From Ancylobacter defluvii (GTDB lineage: Bacteria; Pseudomonadota; Alphaproteobacteria; Rhizobiales; Xanthobacteraceae), in NCBI RefSeq assembly GCF_018390605.1, contig NZ_JAHBGD010000005.1:806001-870000 (forward strand): 64,000 bases of DNA, given 5' to 3'. Positions 36,764 through 44,885 of the stretch are shown piece by piece. The notes beneath the pieces are model-generated. The model made no database searches, was not told the origin of the DNA, and was given only the letters and a program-made list of their open reading frames with translations. Position 1 is the first letter of the stretch. Each line of letters begins with the position of its first letter. The translations under genes were made by a program, and so were the position numbers.

Positions 36764-37582
36764 ATGAACGACGATAGCCGGCCGCCCAACGCCTATGTCA
36801 TCGAGGATGCCTGGGCGAAGCTCGCCCGCGCCACTCCGGCGCGCATCGCGCTCGGTCGCTCCGGCACCGGACTGCCGACCCGCGAGGTACTGCGCTTCGC
36901 CCTCGCCCATGCGCAGGCGCGCGATGCCGTCCACACCGCCTTCGAGGCGAAGGCGACCGCTGCCGCCATCGCCGCCCTCGGCTTCGAAACCGTGCACGTC
37001 GCCTCCGCCGCGCCCTCGCGCGAGGCCTATCTCCGCCGCCCCGATCTCGGTCGCAAGCTGTCGGAGGAAGGCCGCGCCGCCCTCGCGCCCTTTGCCGGAA
37101 GCACCCCGGACCTGGCACTGGTGGTGGCCGACGGCCTGTCGTCGACCGCCATCCACGCCCAGGCGGCGCCGTTCCTCGCCGCACTCAAGCCGCGCCTGGC
37201 GCAGGAAGGCTGGAGCACCGGCCCGGTGGTCATCGCGAGCCAGTCCCGCGTCGCGCTGGGCGACGAGGTCGGCGCGATCCTGGCGGCCAAGGCGGTGGTG
37301 GTGCTGATCGGCGAGCGGCCGGGCCTGTCGTCGCCGGACAGCCTCGGCCTCTACCTCACCTTCGCGCCGAAACTCGGCCGCTCGGATGCCGAGCGCAACT
37401 GCATCTCCAATGTGCGCGGGGAGGGGCTCTCCCACGACCATGCCGCCTTCAAGCTCACCTGGTTGCTCAAGGAAGCCCTCGCCCGCCGCCTGACCGGCGT
37501 GAGCCTGAAGGACGAGAGCGATCTGCTGCTGGTCGGCGGCAAGCCGCCGGCGTCACGCCTCGCCGGCGGACAGACCGGCTGA
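36764..37582 (+). CDS. eutC: Ethanolamine ammonia-lyase small subunit EutC
   Basis: This is the cobalamin-binding partner of EutB. The product is 272 residues. Typical regions are PARIALGRSGTGLPTREVLR, LSSTAIHAQAAPFLAALKP and ERPGLSSPDSLGLYLTFAPK, followed by SDAERNCISNVRGEGLSHDH. The last 30 bp overlap the end of the convergent LysR gene. Together with EutB it should allow use of ethanolamine as a nitrogen source. Confidence 0.96.
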   Translation: MNDDSRPPNAYVIEDAWAKLARATPARIALGRSGTGLPTREVLRFALAHAQARDAVHTAFEAKATAAAIAALGFETVHVASAAPSREAYLRRPDLGRKLSEEGRAALAPFAGSTPDLALVVADGLSSTAIHAQAAPFLAALKPRLAQEGWSTGPVVIASQSRVALGDEVGAILAAKAVVVLIGERPGLSSPDSLGLYLTFAPKLGRSDAERNCISNVRGEGLSHDHAAFKLTWLLKEALARRLTGVSLKDESDLLLVGGKPPASRLAGGQTG

Positions 37583-38479
37583 CGGACCGGCTGCCGGGCA
37601 AAGCTCCCCCAGCACCCAGTCGCGCAGCGTCGCCACTTCCGGCCGGGCGTCGGCGCCCTCGGGAAAGACGAAATCGAAGCCCAGCCCCTCGATCACCGGG
37701 CCGAAGGGCTGCACCAGCACGCCGGAACGCAGTTCCGACCCCAGCAGCGGCAGGCTGAGCAGCGCCACACCCTGTCCCGCCACCGCCGCCTCGATGGCGC
37801 TGTTCTCGTCGGTGAAGGTCAGTCCCGCCGTGGTGTCGAGGCCGGTGAGGCCGACCGTTTCCGCCCAGTCGCCCCAGCTTGGTGTCTTGTTGTGCACCTT
37901 GGCGAGCAGCCAGTCGAAATGGATCAGCGTCGCCTGCCTGAGATCCTCCGGCCCCTTGGGCGCGATGCGCGGGCTGCACACCGGGGCGAAGCACTCGGTC
38001 ATCAACGGCACCGAGACCAGGCCGGGATAGCTGCCGCGTCCGTAGCGGATCGCGGCATCCGCCTCGCCCGCGGCCAGGTCCACCGGCTCGTCGGAAGCGT
38101 GCAGCCGCAGATCCCAGCCCGGATAGAGGGTGCGGAACCGCCCGGCGCGTGGCACCAGCAGCCGGGCGGAGAAGGCGAGGGTGGCCGACAGCGTCGCCAG
38201 TCGCCGTCCCGGGCGCGGGCGCGCCTGCGCCACCGCGTCCGCCATCGCGTCGAAGGCGCCGCCGAGCCGTACCGCCAGCGCCCGCCCGCTCGCGGTCGGC
38301 ACCACCTTGCGCGTGCGGCGGATGAACAGCGGCGTGCCGAGTTCCTCCTCCAGCAACCGCACCTGATGGCTGATGGCGGTGGGAGTCACCCCGAGTTCGG
38401 CTGCCGCATCCTTGAAGCTTTCCAGCCGGGCGGCGGCCTCGAAGGCCCGAAGCGATCCCAAGGGGGGAAGACGGCGCAT
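37553..38479 (-). CDS. LysR family transcriptional regulator (GcvA-like)
   Basis: This is a LysR-type DNA-binding regulator. The product is 308 residues when started at ATG 38479, which has TGAGGA 4 nt upstream. An ATG eight codons earlier would sit inside the palindromic LysR box. The winged helix at residues 1-60 includes LGSLRAFEAAARLESFKDAA followed by LGVTPTAISHQVRLLEEELG. The effector domain has the GcvA-type GEADAAIRYGRGSYPG. It is divergent from an SMR exporter gene, which it probably controls. It could also control eutBC, whose end it overlaps. Confidence 0.92.
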   Translation of the reverse strand: MRRLPPLGSLRAFEAAARLESFKDAAAELGVTPTAISHQVRLLEEELGTPLFIRRTRKVVPTASGRALAVRLGGAFDAMADAVAQARPRPGRRLATLSATLAFSARLLVPRAGRFRTLYPGWDLRLHASDEPVDLAAGEADAAIRYGRGSYPGLVSVPLMTECFAPVCSPRIAPKGPEDLRQATLIHFDWLLAKVHNKTPSWGDWAETVGLTGLDTTAGLTFTDENSAIEAAVAGQGVALLSLPLLGSELRSGVLVQPFGPVIEGLGFDFVFPEGADARPEVATLRDWVLGELCPAAGPSAGLSAGEA

Positions 38480-38492
38480 GGCATCCTCATGG

Positions 38493-38507
38493 ATGAATTT
38501 CATTCAT
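38493..38507. promoter_or_regulatory. LysR-type operator (T-N11-A box)
   Basis: ATGAAT-TTC-ATTCAT is a 15-bp palindrome with 6-bp arms that contains the T-N11-A spacing of LysR-type binding sites. It lies 14 bp upstream of the LysR start and 106 bp upstream of the SMR gene. Confidence 0.6.
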
Positions 38508-38613
38508 TCATAAGCTGAGAACTTCGCGTTTGTCGAACTGATTTCGGGAGCTTATCTCTATGCCATGCAAAAGACGCCTGAACGCGTCTCATCTTTTTCG
38601 ACAGGAGTGATCC

Positions 38614-38931
38614 ATGACCGCGTGGCTGTTTCTCGTGCTGGCGGCAGGGTTTGAAATCGTCTTCGCCCTCGCGATGAAGGCCTCCGAGGGCTTCAGCCGG
38701 CTGGTTCCCAGCCTGCTCACGCTGGTCGCCGGCGGCATCAGCGTCGTGTTCCTCACCATGGCGATGAAGTCGATGCCGATCAGCCTCGCCTATCCGGCCT
38801 GGACGGCGATGGGCACGCTCGGCGCCGTCATCCTCGGCGCCGCCCTGTTCGGCGAGCCGCTCGGCCTCGGCAAGATCCTCGCTACCGCGGCGCTGGTCGG
38901 CGGCGTCGCCGGCCTTCAGATCAGCAGCTGA
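38614..38931 (+). CDS. SMR family transporter (SugE/Gdx-like)
   Basis: This is a small multidrug-resistance family exporter of 105 residues with four helices. It acts as an inner-membrane dimer using the proton gradient. The essential Glu is in helix 1 (AAGFEIVFALAMK, residue 14). The GFSRLVPSLLTL and AMKSMPISLAYPAWTAMG segments resemble the SugE/Gdx guanidinium-exporter branch rather than EmrE. However, the Trp usually found three residues after the Glu in Gdx is Phe here. The divergent LysR gene and LysR box suggest inducible expression. Its end overlaps a convergent gene by 11 bp. Confidence 0.87.
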   Translation: MTAWLFLVLAAGFEIVFALAMKASEGFSRLVPSLLTLVAGGISVVFLTMAMKSMPISLAYPAWTAMGTLGAVILGAALFGEPLGLGKILATAALVGGVAGLQISS

Positions 38932-39424
38932 GGGCGCGGGCGGCGGGCAAGATCGCCCGCTGGGGCGATGCGTGCCAGCGCGGCAGGAGAGCGACGACCG
39001 CCTTCTGCCGCACGGCGGCAAATTCCGGCAGCGCGGTATCACCGCAACCCTCGGCATAGCGTCGGTCGGTCGCCGCGACCACCAGCACCGGCGCCGCCCC
39101 GAACTGGTCGGCGGTGACATCGATGATCATATCGTGCTGCCGCACCCAGGCATGGGCCTGCCATTGCCGGCCGTCGAAGAACCCGTGTGGACCGACTTCC
39201 GGTTCATCGTCCCCCAACCGAGGAGTGCCGCTGACCCAGTGAGCCGGCAAGCCGTGCTCTTGAAGAATGCCGATAAGGAAAAGGCTGGAGCGCCCGCAGG
39301 TTCCCCGCGACATCACCATCGGCGTCTCGCCCCATGCGGCGTGCCATTCCGGCCAGATCGCCTCCAGAAAACTCCGCGCGGCGGTGGCGATTTCGTGCAG
39401 ACGTTGCCGACGGCCGTCATTCAT
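38921..39424 (-). CDS. Transglutaminase/peptidase-like protein with Cys-His-Asp triad
   Basis: This 167-residue protein starts at ATG 39424, four bases after the monooxygenase stop. A candidate triad is visible: Cys in MSRGTCGRSSLFLIGILQE (residue 43), His in WQAHAWVRQHDMIIDVTADQ (near 92) and Asp in the same segment (near 101-105). The order and spacing are those of papain-like and transglutaminase-like folds, including arylamine N-acetyltransferases. No signal peptide is seen, so it is probably cytosolic. The function is unknown. Translation coupled to the FAD monooxygenase suggests a shared pathway. Confidence 0.7.
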   Translation of the reverse strand: MNDGRRQRLHEIATAARSFLEAIWPEWHAAWGETPMVMSRGTCGRSSLFLIGILQEHGLPAHWVSGTPRLGDDEPEVGPHGFFDGRQWQAHAWVRQHDMIIDVTADQFGAAPVLVVAATDRRYAEGCGDTALPEFAAVRQKAVVALLPRWHASPQRAILPAARALSC

Positions 39425-39428
39425 CGCC

Positions 39429-40607
39429 TCATCCCCGCCATTCGTAAATCCAGCGATAGCGCTCCAGCACGCCGGCGCCGCCCTTGGCCCGGATGACGAG
39501 GTTGCGCGCGAAAGCCGCCGGGCCGGAGAGATGGTACACCCGGTCCATCCCCCTTGCCGCCGCCTGCACCTGCGCGGTGCGCGCCCGGCGCAGCGTCTCG
39601 TAGCGGCGCAGCGCAGCGGCAATGTCGTCGCCGTCCCGCAGGCAATCGGCCAGCACCGTCGCGTCCTCGATCGCCTGCGCCGCTCCCTGGGCGAGAAACG
39701 GCACCATGGCATGGGCCGCATCGCCGAGCAGCGTCACCCGCCCGGTGCCCCAGGCATGCAGCGGATCGAGATCGAACAACGCCCAGCGCAGCCAGGCCCC
39801 CGGCGCCGCCAGCAATTCCTGCACATCGGCGCACCAGCCGGTGAAATGTCCGGCCAGCTCGCCTTCCTCGCCCTCATGGCTCCAGCCATGCGCGGTGCGC
39901 TCGTCGGGCGTGATGGCGACGAGGTTCACCGCCTTGCCGCCGCGCACCGGATAGGTGACGAGATGCGCGCGCGGCCCCAGCCACAGCCGCGTCGCTGCAT
40001 CGGCGAGATGCGCTGGCAGCCGCGCCACCGGTGCCGTCGCCCGCCAGGCGGCGCGGTGACGGAAGCTGGGCAGGGCATGGGGAAACATCTGCCCGCGCAC
40101 CGCCGAACGAACCCCGTCGGCACCGATCAGCGCCGCGCCGTCGAAGATCTCCGGCGTCTCGCCGCGCCTTATCGCCACGCGAACCCGGCCGTGTTCCTCG
40201 GAAAAGCCTTCGATGGTGGAGCGGAGAATCAACCGGATGCGCGGTTCGGCCGCGGCCGCCTCGGCGAGGGCCGCCTGCAGGTCGGCGCGGTGGATGACGA
40301 GAAACGGGGCGCCGAAGCGCCGCTCGGCTGTCTCGCCCATCGGCGCCTCGGCGAGCACGGTGCCCCGCCGGGCATCGATCACCCGCATGAAGGCCGGCTG
40401 CACCGCGCGCGCAGCCACCTGTTCGAGCACGCCGAGGCGGGCGAGGCAGCGGGTGGCATTGGCGGCCAGCTGCACGCCGGCGCCGGCTTCTTCCAGCGAC
40501 GGCGCGCGTTCGATCAGGGTGACGTTGTAATCGGCCTGTGCCAGCGCAAGCGCCGCGCTCAGCCCCCCGACACCGGCGCCGGCGACGAGGATGTCGCGCT
40601 GGGACAA
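39429..40607 (-). CDS. FAD-dependent aromatic-ring monooxygenase (salicylate hydroxylase-like)
   Basis: This is a class A flavoprotein monooxygenase of 392 residues. The FAD fold begins at VAGAGVGGLSAALALAQADY (residues 7-26). The DG motif is AALIGADGVRSAVRG (near 160). The GD motif is GRVTLLGDAAHAMVPFLAQG (near 285). The protein resembles salicylate and 3-hydroxybenzoate 6-hydroxylases, and such single genes are frequently annotated as salicylate hydroxylase. The aromatic substrate cannot be fixed from sequence. It sits between a zinc-finger gene and a small Cys-triad gene in one operon. Confidence 0.9.
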   Translation of the reverse strand: MSQRDILVAGAGVGGLSAALALAQADYNVTLIERAPSLEEAGAGVQLAANATRCLARLGVLEQVAARAVQPAFMRVIDARRGTVLAEAPMGETAERRFGAPFLVIHRADLQAALAEAAAAEPRIRLILRSTIEGFSEEHGRVRVAIRRGETPEIFDGAALIGADGVRSAVRGQMFPHALPSFRHRAAWRATAPVARLPAHLADAATRLWLGPRAHLVTYPVRGGKAVNLVAITPDERTAHGWSHEGEEGELAGHFTGWCADVQELLAAPGAWLRWALFDLDPLHAWGTGRVTLLGDAAHAMVPFLAQGAAQAIEDATVLADCLRDGDDIAAALRRYETLRRARTAQVQAAARGMDRVYHLSGPAAFARNLVIRAKGGAGVLERYRWIYEWRG

Positions 40608-40616
40608 GGAGCCTCC

Positions 40617-40862
40617 TCAGGCCGCGGCGGCCTCATAGAGGCAGCCGGCCGGGATCGATTCGTCGCCGTGCAGCTTGGCGTCGAACTTGTAGAGGGTGGA
40701 GCAGTAGGGGCAGATGATCTCGTCGTCCGACCCCATGTCGAGGAAGACATGCGGATGGTCATAGGGCGGCTTGGCGCCGACGCACATGAATTCCTTCGCG
40801 CCGACGGTAATGGCCGGCACGCCCGCCGAATTGTGGAAGTGAGGAACGACGTGGCCTGCCAT
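40617..40862 (-). CDS. CHCC-type zinc-finger protein (NDUFS6-like)
   Basis: This is an 81-residue protein with the zinc-finger CHCC pattern (Pfam PF10276), related to the C-terminal part of complex I subunit NDUFS6. Likely metal ligands are Cys27, His36 or His38, Cys51 and Cys54 (KPPYDHPHVFLDMGSDDEII then CPYC). It is small, soluble and common in Alphaproteobacteria. It starts the operon with the FAD monooxygenase, 9 bp upstream of it. Its role in bacteria is not settled, but a link to respiratory complex I is suspected for the family. Confidence 0.88.
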   Translation of the reverse strand: MAGHVVPHFHNSAGVPAITVGAKEFMCVGAKPPYDHPHVFLDMGSDDEIICPYCSTLYKFDAKLHGDESIPAGCLYEAAAA

Positions 40863-41014
40863 GTATCTGCCCTGTCCGCGCTGGTCTTTGAGAGGCCGAC
40901 AGGATAGCCGCTGGAGCCGGCTGGCGGAAGAGGCCGCGTATCGGTCAGATCATCCATCCCATGGCTTCGCCACAATGCGCGTGCATGATGCAGCGTTCTC
41001 CACCCGGTTCCGCA

Positions 41015-42004
41015 ATGATGCGCCGCCTGCCTCTCGCCCGGTTGTTTGCCGCGGCATCGCTCCTGGTCGCCCTCGCCGGCTCGGCCCACTGGCTGCTGCC
41101 GCTGGGAAGGGAGGGGCTCGCGCTGCTGATGGCACAGGACGACGCCGCGCGTCTCGCCGACCTGCGCCTCGACAAGGCACTCACCGCCGAGCGGGCGAAC
41201 CGTGAAATCGAGGAGGCGCTGGCCGGCGGTGACACGGAGCTCGCGGCCAGCTTCGTCGAGCTTGCCGATGCCCGAGCCCTGCCGGTGCCGCCGGAACTGC
41301 GCGCACGGGTACGGGCCGCTTCTTCCTCCACCGCCGAAGCCATGCGCGGCGCCGGTGCTTTCGGCCGGGGTTTCGTCACCGGCGAGGCCGAGGATCTTGC
41401 CGGCCTCGCCGGCGCGACGGCAGGCGACCTCACCGTCTGGGGCGATGTGCGCGATCTCGGCCGGCAGGCCGGCAATTATCTGCGCGGCGACACGGTGGAT
41501 CCGCTGATGGTCGGTCTTGCCGGTGCCGGCGTTGCGGCGACCGCCGCCACCTACGCCGCCTTCGGCGCGCCATTGACGTTGCGTGCCGGCCTCAGCCTCG
41601 CCAAGGGCGCCCGCCGGGTCGGCGCGCTGAGCCTGCGACTCGGCGACCAGCTCATCGGCCTCCTGCGCTCCGGCCGCAAGGCGCGTGCGGTCGCCGCCGT
41701 CGCCGATCTCGGTCGCGTCGGCGAGAAGGCGGGGATGCGCGCCACCTTCGCCGGCCTGCGCCATGCCGACGATGTGACCGATGTCGCGCGGCTGCGCCGG
41801 CTTTCCGACGCGAAGGGCGGCCAGACGCTGGCGGTGCTGAAGACGCTCGGCCGCGGCGCGCTGGTGCTTGGGGAACTCTCCACCAAGCTCGCCTTCTGGG
41901 TGATCGCGGCGGCGCTCAACCTTCTCGGCCTGGTGGCGGCGTTCAATAATTTCGTGGTGGCGCTGCTGCGGCCGTTGTGGCGTCAGGCAAGGCCTGTCGA
42001 CTGA
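41015..42004 (+). CDS. Conserved hypothetical membrane-anchored protein
   Basis: I do not recognise a defined family. The product is 329 residues from ATG 41015. Upstream ATGs at 40961 and 40985 are possible, and none has a clear Shine-Dalgarno. An N-terminal helix (RLFAAASLLVALAGSAHWLL) is followed by a charged helical stretch, a Gly/Ala-rich hydrophobic segment near residues 160-190 and a hydrophobic C-terminus (AFWVIAAALNLLGLVAAF). Proteins of this kind are annotated only as hypothetical in related genomes. It is divergent from the zinc-finger gene. Confidence 0.72.
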   Translation: MMRRLPLARLFAAASLLVALAGSAHWLLPLGREGLALLMAQDDAARLADLRLDKALTAERANREIEEALAGGDTELAASFVELADARALPVPPELRARVRAASSSTAEAMRGAGAFGRGFVTGEAEDLAGLAGATAGDLTVWGDVRDLGRQAGNYLRGDTVDPLMVGLAGAGVAATAATYAAFGAPLTLRAGLSLAKGARRVGALSLRLGDQLIGLLRSGRKARAVAAVADLGRVGEKAGMRATFAGLRHADDVTDVARLRRLSDAKGGQTLAVLKTLGRGALVLGELSTKLAFWVIAAALNLLGLVAAFNNFVVALLRPLWRQARPVD

Positions 42005-42099
42005 AGGCGCTGCCGGCCTGAGCACCACACCCGCCGCCGCCAGGCATTCCTGCGATCGGCGCTCCCCATCCCGGCGACCATGCAACGGCGCGCATATCC

Positions 42100-42127
42100 G
42101 GCATGCCAAGGATCGGCTTGGCATGCC
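42100..42127. other. Strong perfect hairpin between two plus-strand genes
   Basis: GGCATGCCAAG at 42100-42110 pairs with CTTGGCATGCC at 42117-42127 around GATCGG. There is no T-run, so a terminator role is uncertain. It lies 96 bp past one gene and 64 bp before the hydrolase start. Confidence 0.5.
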
Positions 42128-42190
42128 TCGCCGCTGTCATTAGCTTGCCGGCTCTCATTGCCGTCCCGCTTTGCCGGAGCCATAGCCGCC

Positions 42191-42955
42191 ATGCCGACCT
42201 TCTCCCACGATGGCCTCGACTTCGCCTATCTCGACGAGCGGCCGAGTGGAGGCGAGGGCGAGCCGATCGTCCTCATCCACGGTTTCGCCTCCACCAAGGA
42301 GATCAACTGGGTCGGCCCCGGCTGGGTGTCGACGCTCACCCGCGCCGGACGCCGCGTCATCGCCATGGACAATCGCGGCCATGGCGCCTCGGTGAAGCTC
42401 TATGAGCAGGACGCCTACGATCCGTGGATCATGGCCAGCGACGTGCTGGCGCTGATGAGCCACCTCGGCCTGCCGCGCTTCGATGTCATGGGCTATTCGA
42501 TGGGCGGGCGCATCGGTGCCTGCGTCGCGCTCACCGCGCCGGAGCGGGCGCGCTCGCTCATCCTCGGCGGCATCGGCATTCATCTCGTCGAAGGCGCCGG
42601 CCTGCCGGTGACGGTGGCCGAAGCGCTTCTCGCGCCCAGCCTCGACGACGTCACCGATCCCATGGGTCGCACCTTCCGTGCCTTTGCCGAACAGACCAAG
42701 AGCGACCGGCAGGCCCTCGCCGCCTGCATCTATGGCTCGCGCCGCACCCTGACCCGCGAGGAGGTGGCCCGGATCCAGACGCCCACCCTCATCGCCATCG
42801 GCACCCGCGATGCGGTTTCCGGCGCGGCACGCCCGCTCGCCGCGCTGATCCCCGGCGCCGAGGTGCTGGATATACCCGACCGCGAGCACATGCTGGCGGT
42901 TGGCGACAAGGTGTTCAAGCAGGCGGCGCTGGCCTTCCTCGACGCCCGCCCCTGA
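42191..42955 (+). CDS. Alpha/beta hydrolase
   Basis: This is an alpha/beta-fold hydrolase of 254 residues from ATG 42191. The oxyanion region is PIVLIHGFASTKEINWVGPG, the nucleophile is Ser in DVMGYSMGGRIGACVAL (near residue 102), and the catalytic His lies in PDREHMLAVGDKVFKQAALA near the C-terminus. The pattern is that of the 3-oxoadipate enol-lactonase and lysophospholipase-like group. The upstream frame adds unrelated residues. The substrate is unknown. It stands before cysE without obvious functional linkage. Confidence 0.87.
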   Translation: MPTFSHDGLDFAYLDERPSGGEGEPIVLIHGFASTKEINWVGPGWVSTLTRAGRRVIAMDNRGHGASVKLYEQDAYDPWIMASDVLALMSHLGLPRFDVMGYSMGGRIGACVALTAPERARSLILGGIGIHLVEGAGLPVTVAEALLAPSLDDVTDPMGRTFRAFAEQTKSDRQALAACIYGSRRTLTREEVARIQTPTLIAIGTRDAVSGAARPLAALIPGAEVLDIPDREHMLAVGDKVFKQAALAFLDARP

Positions 42956-43050
42956 TCGCCGGCGGGCAATAGTTCGGAGGTGATCGGCGACAGACTGCCG
43001 GCGGGACTGGACCGCATAGGCCCGGCGCTCCACCTATGCTAGAACGTCGC

Positions 43051-43090
43051 CGGTTCGGCTCCGTCCGGCTCCGTCCGGCTCCTTCCGGCG
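43051..43090. repeat. 10-bp tandem repeat upstream of cysE
   Basis: CGGTTCGGCT, CCGTCCGGCT, CCGTCCGGCT and CCTTCCGGCG follow one another. They lie 45-84 bp before the cysE start, just after a TATGCT -10-like element at about 43034-43039, so they would be in the early leader. Confidence 0.55.
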
Positions 43091-43134
43091 GTGGCCGCGC
43101 CTCTCGCGAGAGGCAATCGACAGGATGTAAGGCA

Positions 43135-43986
43135 ATGGTGCAGGCTTTCAATTCGCGCGCGGACGCGACGCGCTCCCTCATCGAGAAGGTCGATCCGGTC
43201 TGGTCGCGCATCCGCCAGGAGGCGGAGGACGTGGCCATGAACGACCCGGCGCTGGCGAGCTTCGTCTATTCGACGGTGCTGCATCACCAGTCGCTGGAAA
43301 AGGCGGTGGCGCATCGCATCGCCCAGCGTCTCGATCATGCCGATGTTCCCGCCGAACTGATCCGGCAGGCCTATGACGACGCCTTTGCCGCCGACCCCTC
43401 GCTCGGCGTCGCCATCCGCGCCGATCTGATGGCGGTGTGCGACCGTGACCCGGCAACCGACCGGGCGATCCAGCCGCTGCTCTATTTCAAGGGCTTCCAC
43501 GCTATCGAGACCCATCGCCTCGCGCATTGGCTCTGGCACAATGGCCGCCGCGACTTCGCGCTGTATCTGCAGAGCCGCTCCTCGGCGGTGAACCAGGTCG
43601 ACATCAATCCGGCGGCGCCGTTCGGGCGCGGCATCTTCTTCGATCATGCCACCGGCATCGTGGTCGGCGAGACGGCAGTGATCGAGGACGATGTCTCGAT
43701 CCTGCAAAACGTCACCCTCGGCGGCACCGGCAAGGAGCATGGCGACCGCCATCCGAAGATCCGTTACGGCGTGCTCATTGGTGCCGGCGCCAAGGTGCTC
43801 GGCAATATCGAGATCGGCCATTGCGCCCGCGTCGCGGCCGGTTCGGTGGTGCTGAAGCCGGTGCCGCCCAAGACCACGGTGGCCGGCGTGCCGGCACGCA
43901 TCGTTGGCGAAACCGGCTCGTGCTGCGATCCCTCGCGCAGCATGGACCAGCTTTTCGAGCCGCCGTTCCTCGGCGAGTCGATCTGA
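43135..43986 (+). CDS. cysE: Serine O-acetyltransferase CysE
   Basis: This enzyme makes O-acetylserine, the first step of cysteine synthesis. The product is 283 residues from ATG 43135. The N-terminal helical domain (residues 20-150) contains VYSTVLHHQSLEKAVAHRIA. The left-handed beta-helix follows, with IDINPAAPFGRGIFFDHATG, catalytic His in QNVTLGGTGKEHGDRHPKI, and PPKTTVAGVPARIVGETG. The C-terminus ends in Ile (FLGESI), which in other CysE proteins is needed to bind CysK. The gene is alone. Its leader carries 10-bp tandem repeats. Confidence 0.96.
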   Translation: MVQAFNSRADATRSLIEKVDPVWSRIRQEAEDVAMNDPALASFVYSTVLHHQSLEKAVAHRIAQRLDHADVPAELIRQAYDDAFAADPSLGVAIRADLMAVCDRDPATDRAIQPLLYFKGFHAIETHRLAHWLWHNGRRDFALYLQSRSSAVNQVDINPAAPFGRGIFFDHATGIVVGETAVIEDDVSILQNVTLGGTGKEHGDRHPKIRYGVLIGAGAKVLGNIEIGHCARVAAGSVVLKPVPPKTTVAGVPARIVGETGSCCDPSRSMDQLFEPPFLGESI

Positions 43987-44073
43987 ACCGGGGGAAGTAA
44001 CCCCGGCGCTGTTGCGCGGCACGCCGTGCCGTGGCAAGCCTGCGGCCCGACACACCATCGTGGGAGCACGGTT

Positions 44074-44286
44074 TTGGAAAAGAAGGATCTCGAGCGCGTC
44101 CAGACCTATATGCGCCGGTTGTTCAACAACACGCAGATCAAGGTCGTGGCACGCCCGAAGAAGAAGGATTCCGCCGAGGTCTATATCGGCGACGAGTTCA
44201 TCGGCGTGATGTTCGAGGACAAGGAAGACGGCGACCTGTCCTATAATTTCCAGATGGCGATCCTCGATACCGACCTCGAAGATTGA
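44074..44286 (+). CDS. DUF3126 family protein
   Basis: This is a 70-residue conserved alphaproteobacterial protein of unknown function. The family start EKKDLERVQTYMRRLFNNTQ requires translation from TTG at 44074, which follows GGGAG at a normal distance. An ATG at 44026 would add 16 non-family residues. The rest includes KVVARPKKKDSAEVYIGDEF and ends in DTDLED. It is closely followed by the gamma-carbonic anhydrase gene (21 bp), so the two may be co-transcribed. Confidence 0.88.
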   Translation: MEKKDLERVQTYMRRLFNNTQIKVVARPKKKDSAEVYIGDEFIGVMFEDKEDGDLSYNFQMAILDTDLED

Positions 44287-44307
44287 TCGCTTCTGGAGGA
44301 TTGACCC

Positions 44308-44838
44308 ATGCCGATCTATGCCCTTGACGGCGTCCAGCCGGAGCTTCCTGCCCTCGGGCGCTTCTGGGTCGCCCCGGATGCCACCGTCATCGGCCATGTG
44401 GCGCTCGCCGACGAGGCGAGCGTGTGGTTCGGTTCGGTCATCCGCGGCGACAATGAGCGGATCTCCCTCGGCGCACGGGTGAATATCCAGGAATTGTGCG
44501 TCCTGCACACCGATCCCGGCTTCCCGATGACCATTGGCGACGACTGCACCATCGGCCACAAGGCGATGCTGCACGGCTGCACCATCGGGGAAAACAGCCT
44601 GGTCGGCATGGGCGCCACCATCCTCAACGGCGCCCGCATCGGTAGCAACTGCCTCGTCGGGGCGGGGGCGCTGGTCACCGAGGGCAAGGAGTTTCCGGAT
44701 AATTCGCTCATCGTCGGTGCGCCGGCCAAGGCGATCCGCGAGCTCGGACCGGAATGGCAGGCGCGCATTCACGGCACCGCCGCGCATTATGTGCGCAACT
44801 GGCGCCGCTTCGCCGAAGGTCTGAAGCGCATCGACTGA
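44308..44838 (+). CDS. Gamma-carbonic anhydrase family protein
   Basis: This is a left-handed beta-helix protein of the gamma-carbonic anhydrase/PaaY/YrdA family. The product is 176 residues. Hexapeptide repeats run from residue 15 to 130. Candidate metal ligands are His in VLHTDPGFPMTIGD, then TIGHKAMLHGCTIG with two His. Most bacterial members bind zinc or another metal, but carbonic anhydrase activity is not proven for the branch. Its end is followed by a strong terminator shared with the convergent BTLCP gene. Confidence 0.92.
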   Translation: MPIYALDGVQPELPALGRFWVAPDATVIGHVALADEASVWFGSVIRGDNERISLGARVNIQELCVLHTDPGFPMTIGDDCTIGHKAMLHGCTIGENSLVGMGATILNGARIGSNCLVGAGALVTEGKEFPDNSLIVGAPAKAIRELGPEWQARIHGTAAHYVRNWRRFAEGLKRID

Positions 44839-44885
44839 GCCCGCTATCCGGCGCCGGCAAGTTATCGTAAAGGCCGATTAAACAA

